Part shown: positions 51,051-59,190 of the stretch, one piece after another
Position numbering within the stretch: position 1 is the first letter of the stretch
Layout of the letters: the number at the start of each line of letters is the position of its first letter
Assembly: GCA_902762795.1 (NCBI GenBank)
Contig: CACWPM010000022.1
Span: 1-64,000, forward strand
Origin: Fibrobacter succinogenes
GTDB lineage: Bacteria > Fibrobacterota > Fibrobacteria > Fibrobacterales > Fibrobacteraceae
DNA: 64,000 nt
Reading direction: 5' to 3'
Notes under the pieces: generated by a model
The model's input: the letters and a program-made list of their open reading frames with translations, nothing else
What the model was told of the DNA's origin: nothing
Database searches by the model: none
Program-made: the position numbers and the translations under genes

Positions 51051-51803
51051 TGAGCGGACTGAATTTGACTTTGAAGATTTGGCGTCAGAAGGATGCCAAG
51101 ACCAATCAACGATGTTTCTCCGGACATGTCCTTCTTGGAAATGCTCGACATTGTGAACGAAGAACAGATGAAGCAGGGCAAGGAAGGCTTCGCTTTCGAC
51201 CACGACTGCCGCGAAGGTATCTGTGGTATGTGCTCTCTCGTCATCAACGGTATGCCGCACGGTCCTGACCATGCAACGACTACCTGCCAGCTTCACATGC
51301 GTAAGTTCAAGGATGGCGACACCATCGTGATCGAACCGTGGCGCGCCGCCGCATTCCCGGTTATCCGTGACTGCGCCGTGGACCGTACCGCTTTCGACCG
51401 CATCATCCAGGCTGGCGGCTTCGTTTCCGTCAACACCGGTGCTGCTCCTGAAGCATCTACGATCCCGGTTCCGAAGGCTGATGCCGACCGCGCATTCGAC
51501 GCTGCTGCATGTATCGGTTGCGGTGCCTGCGTGGCTGCCTGTAAGAACGCATCCGCAATGCTCTTCGTCTCTGCTAAGGTTTCTCACCTCAGCTTCTTGC
51601 CGCAGGGCAAGGTCGAAGCAAAGAAGCGCGTTTTGGCCATGGTCGCTCAGATGGACAAGGAAGGCTTCGGCAACTGCACGAACCTTTACGAATGCCAGGC
51701 TGCCTGCCCGAAGGGTATCACCGTGGATTACATCGCCAAGATGAACCGCGAATACCTCGGCGCAACCGTCACCTACGCCGAAAAGGTGTATGGAAAGGAT
51801 TAA
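51050..51803 (+). pseudogene. sdhB: Succinate dehydrogenase/fumarate reductase iron-sulfur subunit, deleted and frameshifted
   Basis: The Fe-S subunit linking FAD to quinone. The ATG (51050) overlaps the sdhA stop. [18 protein letters not shown] is normal; near 51103 the frame changes and the protein resumes as [19 protein letters not shown]. Fewer than ten residues seem to be lost, since related proteins have a short KGxFxxYxV strand here. Downstream all clusters are visible: CREGICGMC with a fourth cysteine in TTCQLH for 2Fe-2[12 protein letters not shown] for 4Fe-4S, and CQAACPKGI for 3Fe-4S. It ends at TAA 51801-51803 before a strong terminator. Third broken gene of this operon. Confidence 0.85.
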
Positions 51804-51825
51804 TCCTTAAAGGAACCTTAAACAA

Positions 51826-51861
51826 ACACTCCGTCACTATGAATGTGGCGGGGTGTTTTTT
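51826..51861 (+). terminator. Terminator of the sdhCAB operon
   Basis: ACACTCCGTCAC (51826-51837) pairs over 12 bases with GTGGCGGGGTGT (51845-51856, with G-T wobbles) and is followed by a T run. It marks the operon end and the left edge of the AT-rich restriction-modification pair. Confidence 0.85.
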
Positions 51862-51943
51862 ATGTTTTTTCTAAAAAAATGCAGAACGTCATTTTGTGTC
51901 ATCTATATATTTATATATTTTGTTACAGAGAAAAAGGCGTTGT

Positions 51944-52849
51944 ATGAGCAAAAATATTCCTCATCTAGTTCAATATCAAGGGTCTAAAAGAATTCTTGCC
52001 CCTCAAATTCTATCCTATATGCCTCGAAGAATAAAAAGGCTTGTTGAACCATTTTCTGGCATGGCTGCAATAACTATTGCTGCGGCGGCGGAAATGCGGG
52101 CTAATCAATATCATCTTAATGATCTTAACGCTCCGTTAATTGCTCTTTTGCAAGAAGCAATAGAAAAGCCGACTGAATTACTGAATGAGTATTCTCGCAT
52201 TTGGAAAGACCAATTTTGTTACAAGGATGATCACGTTCAGCATTTTTATTTTGTAAGAGAAAAGTTTAATAATGGCGAAGAATCTCCTGCAAATATGTTG
52301 TATTTACTGGCTCGGTGTGTCAAAGGAGCTGTTCGATATGGAAAAAATGGAAAATTTAACCAGTCTCCTGATAAAAGACGACATGGTATGACTCCGCAAA
52401 AATTAGAACAAAATTTGGCAATGCTGTCCAGTTTGCTGAAAGGAAAAACCTTTTTTTCTTCTTTGGATTATAGAGAAATTCTTGAAAATGCGAAACCAGG
52501 TGATTTGATTTATATGGATCCCCCATATCAGGGAGTTTCAAATGTTCGTGATAATAGATATTTTGCGGGGGTTTCTTTTGACGATTTTGCAAAATCTATT
52601 GAGGTTTTGGATAGAAAGGGTGTGGATTATTTGATAAGCTATGATGGTATGTGCGGAGAAAAAGGTTACGGAAGAGATCTTCCGTCAACGTTAAATTGTT
52701 CTAAGGTCTTGTTGAATGCTGGGTGTTCAAGTCAAGCGACTCTTATGGGGCAACATAAAGTTACATATGAAGCTCTGTATTTTAGTGATTCTTTAAAGAA
52801 ACATTTTGTATCGGTAGGCCAGTTGCCGTTATGGGAAAAGATAGCGTGA
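51944..52849 (+). CDS. D12-class DNA N6-adenine methyltransferase (type II modification enzyme)
   Basis: A 301-residue Dam/D12-class methyltransferase that methylates adenine in a specific DNA site. The D12 opening LVQYQGSKRILAPQILSYMP, motif I VEPFSGMAAITIAAA, and catalytic DPPY in LIYMDPPYQG are present. ATG 51944 follows AAAAAGG; upstream in-frame starts are AT-rich noise. The gene is much richer in A/T than the operons on either side, with AAA/GAT/TTT codons replacing the usual AAG/GAC/TTC, which indicates horizontal transfer. It overlaps the HNH endonuclease gene and protects host DNA from it. The recognition site cannot be read from sequence. Confidence 0.88.
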   Translation: MSKNIPHLVQYQGSKRILAPQILSYMPRRIKRLVEPFSGMAAITIAAAAEMRANQYHLNDLNAPLIALLQEAIEKPTELLNEYSRIWKDQFCYKDDHVQHFYFVREKFNNGEESPANMLYLLARCVKGAVRYGKNGKFNQSPDKRRHGMTPQKLEQNLAMLSSLLKGKTFFSSLDYREILENAKPGDLIYMDPPYQGVSNVRDNRYFAGVSFDDFAKSIEVLDRKGVDYLISYDGMCGEKGYGRDLPSTLNCSKVLLNAGCSSQATLMGQHKVTYEALYFSDSLKKHFVSVGQLPLWEKIA

Positions 52850-53556
52850 AAATTTATTCGCAGAGTATACTTGATAAATTAAAATCTGTGAAAGATAAAA
52901 GGCCGAGATCTGTAATTAATCATATTTTGAGAAAAGGTTTTATTACTTCGCAGGAACTAAAAGACCTGTATGGATATAACCATCCGCCAAGAGCGATTAG
53001 AGATGTTCGTGAAAGAGGTATCCCTATTATTACTTCTCGAGTGAGAGGTGCTGATGGCCGCATGATAGCTGCATATAAGTTTGGTAATCTAGAAGATATG
53101 GGTAATTCGATTACTAAGGCTGCCGGTAGAACGGTTTTGTCTAAAAATCTAAAGAAGGCCTTGATTGAAAAATATGGAGCCCAATGCTTTATTTATTTAG
53201 AGAAAATGGATGAGAAAAAGTTACAGGTTGACCATCGTGTTCCGTATGAAATTGGAGGAGCGCAAAATGAAGATGATGTTGAAAAATTTATGTTGCTTAG
53301 TCCATCGGCAAACAGGGCAAAATCATGGGCTTGCGAACATTGTAAAAATTGGGAAGAAAAAAACGCTGAGTTTTGTTTAAGTTGTTTCTGGGCTCAACCT
53401 GAAAAATATGAACATATTGCTGGCGTACGTGAACGCTGTGTGTCAATAATGTTTACGGGTAAAGAGATTGAAGATTTTGATAAATTGGTGGAAAAGGCTG
53501 GAAATGAAACAGCACAGACCTTTATAAAAAAAATTATACATGATCACCTGAAATAG
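52831..53556 (+). CDS. HNH restriction endonuclease (type II)
   Basis: A 241-residue predicted nuclease. The N-terminal 70 residues look like a winged helix (SVINHILRKGFITSQELKDL). The HNH core is QVDHRVPYEIGG, then EKFMLLSPSANRAKS with the Asn and the distal Lys; the CEHC and CLSC pairs form a zinc site. The layout matches HNH-type II restriction enzymes. Two starts are possible: ATG 52831, overlapping the methyltransferase gene by 19 bases, or GTG 52846, which makes a GTGA overlap after GGGA. Methyltransferase-first order with overlap is usual and safe for establishing the system. The same AT-rich codon use as its partner supports joint acquisition. Confidence 0.82.
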   Translation: MGKDSVKIYSQSILDKLKSVKDKRPRSVINHILRKGFITSQELKDLYGYNHPPRAIRDVRERGIPIITSRVRGADGRMIAAYKFGNLEDMGNSITKAAGRTVLSKNLKKALIEKYGAQCFIYLEKMDEKKLQVDHRVPYEIGGAQNEDDVEKFMLLSPSANRAKSWACEHCKNWEEKNAEFCLSCFWAQPEKYEHIAGVRERCVSIMFTGKEIEDFDKLVEKAGNETAQTFIKKIIHDHLK

Positions 53557-53865
53557 ATTATGCGTTAGGGATAGTGACCCGGTGAGCCTCAAGCGACTTG
53601 TGTTGACGAGAGCGAGGCGAATGCCGAGAGGTCTTTGCTGAGCGAAAAACTTGCGTGCATTCACATTCCTCATTTCAAATTACACATTGAAAAAAGGACC
53701 GCAGCGATGCGGCCCTTTTTTGTATGTAAATAGCAATTGTCCAAATCTCTCGGGAAAAGGTCATTTTTTCGGGAAATCCCTAAATGATGTTGTCCCCGGA
53801 GGTGTTCGCTCAGCTTTGTAGAGCGTTGCTTTCTTATATTTCTTCTAGAAAAAAAGGAATCAACG
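53557..53865. other. Spacer right of the restriction-modification pair
   Basis: No gene is seen. A GC-rich stretch (about 53567-53650) full of GCGAGGCGAATGCCGAGAG-like sequence contrasts with the AT-rich R-M genes and looks like a repeat or scar. A terminator (AAGGACCGCA/TGCGGCCCTT, 53694-53717) follows. TATATT (53835-53840) and AAGGAA precede the transporter start. Confidence 0.5.
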
Positions 53866-54657
53866 ATGAAAAAACTTTTTGTAATTCTTGCGACGGTAGC
53901 TTGTGCTGCCTTCCTCTCAGCCTGTAACGACCAGAAGTCTGAAACGGAGACCGCTGCCGATGAATCCTTCAACAAGGTCAAGGCGGCAGGCGTGTTCGTG
54001 CTGGGTCTCGACGATTCCTTCCCGCCGATGGGTTTTCGCGACAAGGACAACAACATCGTGGGTTTCGATATCGACCTCGTGACTGAAGTTTGCGCTCGTT
54101 TGGGCATCAAGCTCAAGACTCAGCCGATTTCTTGGGATGCGAAGGAACAGGAACTGAACACGGGCAAAATTGACTGCATTTGGAACGGCATGAGCGTTGA
54201 CCCGGCACGCGCGAAGGCGATGAACTTGAGCGAACCGTATCTCCAGAACCGCATGATTTTCACCGTGAAGGACAAGTCCCTCGCATCGCTTGCGGCCCTC
54301 GCCGGCAAGAAGATTGCAGTGCAGAATGGCTCTACCGCCCAGAAGCTGCTCGATGCTTCCGAAGCGGGTAAGGCTGCCAAGGCAATCGTTCCTTTTGACG
54401 ACAACCAGACGGCTCTCATGGATTTGGACAAGGGCGGTGTCGATGCCGTGTTCCTCGACGAAATCGTTGCCAAGTATTGGATTGTGACAAACGCTAAACC
54501 ATATATCGTCTTGGAAGAAGGTCTTTCCGACGAAGTTTACGCTGTGGGCTTCCGCAAAAAAGACCAGGCTCTCCGCGATTCCGTGAACAATGTTCTTGCT
54601 GCGATGAAGGCGGACGGCAAGTTGGCTGAAATTTCCGCTAAGTGGTTTGGCAAGTAA
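53866..54657 (+). CDS. Polar amino-acid ABC transporter substrate-binding lipoprotein
   Basis: A 263-residue periplasmic binding protein of family SBP_bac_3 with a lipoprotein signal (AAFLSAC, Cys20). Family motifs are FVLGLDDSFPPMGFRD, NIVGFDIDLVTEVCARLG, WNGMSVDPARAKAMNLSEPY, and GKKIAVQNGSTAQKLL. The FPPMGF and DIDL parts form the amino-acid pocket, with Arg in DPARAKA as the likely carboxylate anchor region. It is followed after 18 bases by the permease and then the ATPase, a complete importer for a polar amino acid or cystine-like substrate. The exact ligand is unknown. Confidence 0.92.
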   Translation: MKKLFVILATVACAAFLSACNDQKSETETAADESFNKVKAAGVFVLGLDDSFPPMGFRDKDNNIVGFDIDLVTEVCARLGIKLKTQPISWDAKEQELNTGKIDCIWNGMSVDPARAKAMNLSEPYLQNRMIFTVKDKSLASLAALAGKKIAVQNGSTAQKLLDASEAGKAAKAIVPFDDNQTALMDLDKGGVDAVFLDEIVAKYWIVTNAKPYIVLEEGLSDEVYAVGFRKKDQALRDSVNNVLAAMKADGKLAEISAKWFGK

Positions 54658-54675
54658 CGGTCGGCGCGCAGTTCT

Positions 54676-55335
54676 ATGTCTGACTTGAGCAATTTACTCC
54701 CTATTCTCTGGGGCGGCTTCTGCACGACGCTCGCCATTTTCGGGCTTACGCTCCTGTTCTCGATTCCGCTCGGCTTGCTTATTGCTGTCCTTAAGATGAG
54801 CCGTTACCGCGTTGTACGTTATCCGGTATCGTTCTACATCTCGGTGATGCGTGGTACTCCGCTGTTGTTGCAGATCGTGGCGATTTACTTCGGTTCGTAT
54901 TACTTGAGTGAATACACGGGAGTGGAGTTTTCGTTTGATCGTTTTCCTGCGGTGATTGTTGCGTTTTCGATAAACTATGCCGCTTACTTTGCTGAAATAT
55001 TCCGCGGTGGCATCCAGTCCATTCCAAGGGGACAGTACGAAGCTGCTTATATGCTTGGTTTAACGCGTGCTCAAACTTTTTACCGCATTATTCTCCCGCA
55101 GGTTGTCAAGCGCGTTGTTCCCGCGAGCGCGAATGAAGTCATTACACTTGTGAAGGATACGTCGTTGGCGCAGGTGATTGCAGTGACCGAACTTTTTGCG
55201 CTTGCAAAAAAACAGCAGGCTGCTTATGCGAGCATTTATCCGTTATTCGTGGCGGGCATATTCTATTATATTGCGAACTTGCTATTGAGCATCTTGTTTG
55301 CTTATGTTGAACGTAAGTTGAATTACTACAAGTGA
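54676..55335 (+). CDS. Polar amino-acid ABC transporter permease
   Basis: A 219-residue inner-membrane permease of the HisM/GlnP type. Residues LWGGFCTTLAIFGLTLLFS open the family domain and about five hydrophobic segments follow. The coupling-helix motif is EAAYMLGLTRAQTFYRIILPQ with the EAA...G signature, contacting the ATPase. VMRGTPLLLQI and KDTSLAQVIAVTEL are other family segments. It lies between the binding protein and ATPase genes; its TGA overlaps a GTG (55332) that could start the ATPase. Only one permease is present, so it probably works as a homodimer. Confidence 0.93.
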   Translation: MSDLSNLLPILWGGFCTTLAIFGLTLLFSIPLGLLIAVLKMSRYRVVRYPVSFYISVMRGTPLLLQIVAIYFGSYYLSEYTGVEFSFDRFPAVIVAFSINYAAYFAEIFRGGIQSIPRGQYEAAYMLGLTRAQTFYRIILPQVVKRVVPASANEVITLVKDTSLAQVIAVTELFALAKKQQAAYASIYPLFVAGIFYYIANLLLSILFAYVERKLNYYK

Positions 55336-55343
55336 GGCGTATC

Positions 55344-56180
55344 GTGAATTCAGTGAATGACTCTTCTGTTGAAATAAACGACGTCTCGCAGAATGCGAGT
55401 TCTTCTCCAATTCTTGTAGTCAAGCATTTGAAAAAATCCTTTGGCGATTTGCATGTGCTCAAGGATATTTCGTTTGAACTCAATGCGGGTGAGGTGCTTT
55501 CGATTATCGGGCCTTCCGGTTCTGGTAAAAGTACGCTGCTCCGTTGCTTGACGCAGCTCGAAACGTTCGAAGCGGGCAATGTGCGCGTCGATGGCAAGGA
55601 TATGGTATTGCTGGGGGTGGGGGAATGTTCGTCCGGACCTGTCAAGTATGCGCCGGCGAATATTCTCCGTGAAATCCGACTTTCTACAGGTCTTGTGTTC
55701 CAGAATTTTAACTTGTTCCCACATTTGACGGTTCTCCAGAATTTGACGCTTGCGCCAATCCGCGTGCTCGGAGAAAATCGCGATGAAGCTCGTGAACATG
55801 CTCGCAGCTTGCTCAAGCAGATGGGGCTCGAAGGCAAGGAAAAGTCTTACCCGTGCGAACTCTCGGGCGGACAGCAGCAGCGCGTGTCCATTGCCCGTGC
55901 GCTTGCGCTAAAGCCGAAAATTCTTTTCTTCGATGAACCGACGAGCGCTCTCGATCCTGAACTCACGGGCGAAGTCCTCAAGATTATCAAGAATCTCGCC
56001 GAAGAACGCATGACGATGGTCATCGTGACGCACGAAATGGCTTTTGCCCGCGATGTGGCGAACAAGGTTCTTTTCATGGATCAGGGAATTGTTGTTGAAC
56101 AGGGAACACCGGATTTTGTTTTCAATCAATCTCAGAACAAGCGGTTGGCTGTGTTCCTAGATCGTTTTTCAAAAATTTAG
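55344..56180 (+). CDS. Polar amino-acid ABC transporter ATP-binding protein
   Basis: A 278-residue GlnQ/HisP-type ATPase with Walker A GPSGSGKST, signature ELSGGQQQRVSIARAL, Walker B ILFFDEPTSALDPE and switch His in VIVTHEMAFARDV. It carries an N-terminal extension of about 20 residues (NSVNDSSVEINDVSQ) and an inserted loop (GVGECSSGPVKYAPANILREI, quoted in part) between Walker A and the Q-loop FQNFNLFPH. GTG 55344 is chosen because GAGG lies just before it; GTG 55332, overlapping the permease stop, has no ribosome site but would add four residues. Confidence 0.92.
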   Translation: MNSVNDSSVEINDVSQNASSSPILVVKHLKKSFGDLHVLKDISFELNAGEVLSIIGPSGSGKSTLLRCLTQLETFEAGNVRVDGKDMVLLGVGECSSGPVKYAPANILREIRLSTGLVFQNFNLFPHLTVLQNLTLAPIRVLGENRDEAREHARSLLKQMGLEGKEKSYPCELSGGQQQRVSIARALALKPKILFFDEPTSALDPELTGEVLKIIKNLAEERMTMVIVTHEMAFARDVANKVLFMDQGIVVEQGTPDFVFNQSQNKRLAVFLDRFSKI

Positions 56181-56261
56181 TGCGTTAAAAAATGCCATTT
56201 TTTTACAGATTTGGGCATATTTAGGTTTCCTGAAATAATTTTTTAAATTTTTTTTAGAATT

Positions 56262-56287
56262 AGTGGAAAAAATGTCCACTTTTTTTG
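56262..56287 (+). terminator. Terminator after the amino-acid transporter operon
   Basis: AGTGGA (56262-56267) and TCCACT (56275-56280) form a 6-bp stem with an eight-base loop and a run of seven T residues. The surrounding 56181-56348 spacer is very AT-rich and otherwise empty. Confidence 0.6.
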
Positions 56288-56348
56288 TATTTTCACCTCA
56301 ATCTTACATAATACCAAATGACCTTACGAGTTGTTTAAAGGAGTCCAA

Positions 56349-57272
56349 ATGAAAAAGATCATGATTGCATCCGCTATCGCCATGATGTGCCTTAGCGCAA
56401 ACGTATTTGCCGAGGATGACGGCTACGGCAACGATATCCCGTCTGCAAGGGAAGAAGGTACCGTAGACGATGGCTACGGTAACAAGCTTCCGGCGAATAA
56501 CGAGCCAGAATATAAGAGTTACGGTGAAGCGCGTTCTTCCGACGAATCTGCAAGTTCGTCTGATGAGCACGCTTTTAATATTGGCTTGCATTTAGGTTTT
56601 GGTTTCGGCAATATGCTGAGCTATCCGTCTCATCCTCTTTATACCGCAGCTATGGGTAAAAAGGAAGACTGGACAAACTATTCCTTCGATATCGGTGGCG
56701 TATTCAAGTATCGCGTCAATCGCTTTTTGACGGTTGTTCCTGAATTCAATTTGGGTGTAGGTTATTCTACAAAGGAACTTGATAACGTTAAACTTTTTGG
56801 ATATGAATTAAAGATTAATGAAAATCGTGCATTTGTCAATGTCAATGTTCCTATAACCGCCCGTTTTACTCCGATCAAGTATCTGTATCTTGAAGCCGGC
56901 GCTCGCTTGAATTTCAACGTGGCAACATCGCATTCTGTTGATGTGACGGATAAGGATGGAAACACTGCTTATATCACTAATCCGTGGACCGGTGAAAGAA
57001 CCGAGTTGAAGGAAAATTTGGAAAAGTGGGAAGTGAACACCTTTATCCCGTCTGTTGTTGCCGGCATTGGTGGTTCGTTTAAGTACAAGAATCGCGATAT
57101 TGACGTGGGTATCCGCTTCACTTGGGATCTTACCCGTTTGGAAAAGGATGACAAGATTGATTTTGCCTATGACGGAGACCAAGTCATGGACGAAAATAAT
57201 GAAAAGATCGTTATCAAGAATAACTTGAAATGGATGTCGTTCCAGTTTGTGATAAACTACTACCTGTTCTAA
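56349..57272 (+). CDS. Outer-membrane beta-barrel protein, paralogue of the gene at 57352
   Basis: A 307-residue protein with a Sec signal (ASAIAMMCLSANVFAED). After it comes a DDGYGNxxP repeat (residues of about 22-47), then a barrel-like region with alternating strands (FNIGLHLGFGFGNML, YSFDIGGVFKYRVNRFLTVV, VAGIGGSFKYKNRDIDVGIR) and the final FQFVINYYLF strand ending in phenylalanine, as needed for outer-membrane insertion. No specific channel or enzyme family is recognised. AAAGGAG lies 6 bases before the ATG at 56349; an earlier in-frame start at 56331 would spoil this spacing. Confidence 0.75.
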   Translation: MKKIMIASAIAMMCLSANVFAEDDGYGNDIPSAREEGTVDDGYGNKLPANNEPEYKSYGEARSSDESASSSDEHAFNIGLHLGFGFGNMLSYPSHPLYTAAMGKKEDWTNYSFDIGGVFKYRVNRFLTVVPEFNLGVGYSTKELDNVKLFGYELKINENRAFVNVNVPITARFTPIKYLYLEAGARLNFNVATSHSVDVTDKDGNTAYITNPWTGERTELKENLEKWEVNTFIPSVVAGIGGSFKYKNRDIDVGIRFTWDLTRLEKDDKIDFAYDGDQVMDENNEKIVIKNNLKWMSFQFVINYYLF

Positions 57273-57285
57273 GAGCATCTGCTTG

Positions 57286-57324
57286 AAAGAATCCATGCTG
57301 TAAAAACGGCATGGATTCTTTTTT
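57286..57324 (+). terminator. Rho-independent terminator
   Basis: AAGAATCCATGC (57286-57297) and GCATGGATTCTT (57308-57319) are a perfect 12-bp stem followed by seven T residues. It separates the two paralogous barrel genes, so each is probably its own transcript or the second is read-through. Confidence 0.85.
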
Positions 57325-57351
57325 TGCAAAATGATGAAAGGAAGATTTTTT

Positions 57352-58191
57352 ATGAAAGGATTCTTGAAAGCATCTGTTGTCGCTTTGATGTGTCTTTGGA
57401 TAAATTCCTTTGCTGGAAATAATACTAACAACAAAGTATTACTGCTGAATGACAAATTAAATGATAGAAGCTTTGACGAAATTCGTTCTTTTGCAGAAAA
57501 TACTTTAGAACCGAAATTTCGCATGGGAGCCCATATTGCGATAGGTTATACCGGTTATTGGGATTGCCCGCCCAAGTTTCTTGCTGGTAACGATGATTGG
57601 GGCGGATTTTCGACTGATTTGGGTTTAGTTTTTAAATTGGAGCTAACCAGGTTCCTTAGTGTCCTTACGGAACTGAATTTTGGTTTAAATTACGCGTCCA
57701 GGGAAATCGCTAAAGGTTCTACGAGGTATGGTTCTTATACGGAAGAAGAGGGCCGTACGATTTTTCATTTCAGCGAACCCTTCCTTTTGCGCTACAATCC
57801 GTCTTCGTATGGTTTCTTTGAAGCGGGAATGCAGTTTAATATCAATTTTGCGACAGGCCATAGCCGGAAAATCAAGGATGAAGACGGTAACTCCGTTTAT
57901 GGTTCGGTTAGGGAGTTGCCCAAATGGAACGTTACAAGAAAAGTCCCGTCTCTTGTTCTCGGACTGGGTCTGTCCGGTTCTCATGGGGATATCGGCGTTC
58001 GTATGATCTGGGATCTTTGCGGTATTAACGAAAACGAAAAAATTGCCTTTTACGATGATGGCAAGCAAATTTATTTCTTGGACGAGTACGAAAGGGGACG
58101 TGCGCGGAATGATGGCCACGAAGTTTTCTATGCGGAAGACTTGACGAAGGTCTGGGCGGTCCAATTTTTTATAAACGGCTATTTCCTATAA
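57352..58191 (+). CDS. Outer-membrane beta-barrel protein, paralogue of the gene at 56349
   Basis: A 279-residue protein with a signal peptide (MKGFLKASVVALMCLWINSFA). It aligns with its neighbour: FRMGAHIAIGYTG, WGGFSTDLGLVFKLELTRFLSVLTELNFGLNY (quoted as LGLVFKLELTRFLSV and LTELNFGLNY), FNINFATGHSRKIKDEDGN, GDIGVRMIWDLCGI and the closing VQFFINGYFL. It lacks the DDGYGN repeat. The ATG at 57352 follows AAGGAAG; an ATG 21 bases earlier is less well placed. Function is unknown; tandem duplication suggests a dosage or variant surface role. Confidence 0.72.
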   Translation: MKGFLKASVVALMCLWINSFAGNNTNNKVLLLNDKLNDRSFDEIRSFAENTLEPKFRMGAHIAIGYTGYWDCPPKFLAGNDDWGGFSTDLGLVFKLELTRFLSVLTELNFGLNYASREIAKGSTRYGSYTEEEGRTIFHFSEPFLLRYNPSSYGFFEAGMQFNINFATGHSRKIKDEDGNSVYGSVRELPKWNVTRKVPSLVLGLGLSGSHGDIGVRMIWDLCGINENEKIAFYDDGKQIYFLDEYERGRARNDGHEVFYAEDLTKVWAVQFFINGYFL

Positions 58192-58215
58192 TTCCTTGTT
58201 TCTTAGTAGCTTGTA

Positions 58216-58243
58216 TCTCCTCCGTTAGGGGGAGATTTTTTTT
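58216..58243 (+). terminator. Rho-independent terminator
   Basis: TCTCCTCC-gtta-GGGGGAGA (58216-58235, one G-T pair) is followed by eight or more T residues. Confidence 0.8.
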
Positions 58244-58313
58244 CAAGAATTTCTGTCCAAAATCCTGAAAAAAGCGTGTTTATATAGTAGAAGCCTTTTT
58301 TGCAGGAGAAAAA

Positions 58314-59015
58314 ATGAATCATAATCAAGTCGCTCTTTATTCGAAACCGGAACTCAACTTGATGCCTCGTGAAAAGTTGGAATGCGCCGGAGTAGGGGCC
58401 TTGAACAACGAGGAATTGCTGGCCATTATTTTGGGGAGCGGATGTCACGATTGCGATGTGTTTGAACTGTCTAGGCGGTTGTCGCTATTCTTGTCCATGG
58501 AAACTTCAATCCCGACATTGGAACGCCTAAAGAGCATTCGTGGACTTGGAAAAGTAAAAGCCGCGCAAATTTTAGCTTGTCTTGAACTTTCGGGACGCTT
58601 TATTTTAAGCGATAAGGCCATCCCGGTTTCTGCTCCCGAGGATGTGCTTTCTCGAGTAGCTTATATGAAATACGAGACGCAAGAACATCTGGTTGTTGTT
58701 TCCCTGAATTCTGCCAATTACATCATCCGTGTGCATGAACTTACGACCGGGCTTGTCAACCAGACTCCGGTACATCCGCGTGAAGCGTTTGCACTTGCTA
58801 TTGAGGATAGGGCAGTATCGGTGATTTTTGTACATAATCATCCGTCCGGTTCGTTAGAACCTAGCGCTGAAGACATGTCTATCACTAGGCTTCTTTGCGC
58901 ATCAGGTAAAATTTTGCAAATACCTGTTCTAGACCACATCATCATTGGTAAAAGCGGGTTTACAAGTTTATGCCGTTGTTTCCCGGAAATCTTTGAAAGC
59001 TCTTTTTGTAAGTGA
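58314..59015 (+). CDS. radC: RadC-family JAB/MPN+ domain protein
   Basis: A 233-residue protein of the RadC family. The N-terminal helix-hairpin-helix-like part (ALNNEELLAIILGSGCHDCD; IRGLGKVKAAQIL) precedes a JAB1/MPN+ metalloprotease-fold domain with HNHPSGSLEPSAEDMSIT, the zinc-binding HxHPSG...D signature, and LDHIIIGKSGFTSL. Despite its name, a role in recombination repair is doubtful; the biochemical activity is not established. CAGGAG precedes the ATG. It stands alone between terminators. Confidence 0.93.
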   Translation: MNHNQVALYSKPELNLMPREKLECAGVGALNNEELLAIILGSGCHDCDVFELSRRLSLFLSMETSIPTLERLKSIRGLGKVKAAQILACLELSGRFILSDKAIPVSAPEDVLSRVAYMKYETQEHLVVVSLNSANYIIRVHELTTGLVNQTPVHPREAFALAIEDRAVSVIFVHNHPSGSLEPSAEDMSITRLLCASGKILQIPVLDHIIIGKSGFTSLCRCFPEIFESSFCK

Positions 59016-59190
59016 ATTTATGTAAAAAGAAATAAACGAAATGGCGAAATTTAAAAAGTATGTATTATTTATCAATTATTTTAAACGAGAAAAAGTGCGG
59101 ACTTTTTTTTAAAGAGTTATATTTCCTTTAAACATTACTATAAGATACGGACCATTCCATTCAAGGTCTGGTCAAAATCAAGGAGACTCT

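Noticed and set aside
53567-53650. tRNA or small RNA in the GC-rich block after the restriction-modification pair
   Set aside because: No cloverleaf, anticodon arm or TTC-type T-loop could be drawn, and no promoter-terminator pair frames it.
56262-56280. AGTGGA/TCCACT as a regulator site related to the TGTGGAC motifs
   Set aside because: The stem is followed by seven T residues at the end of an operon, so a terminator explains it better.
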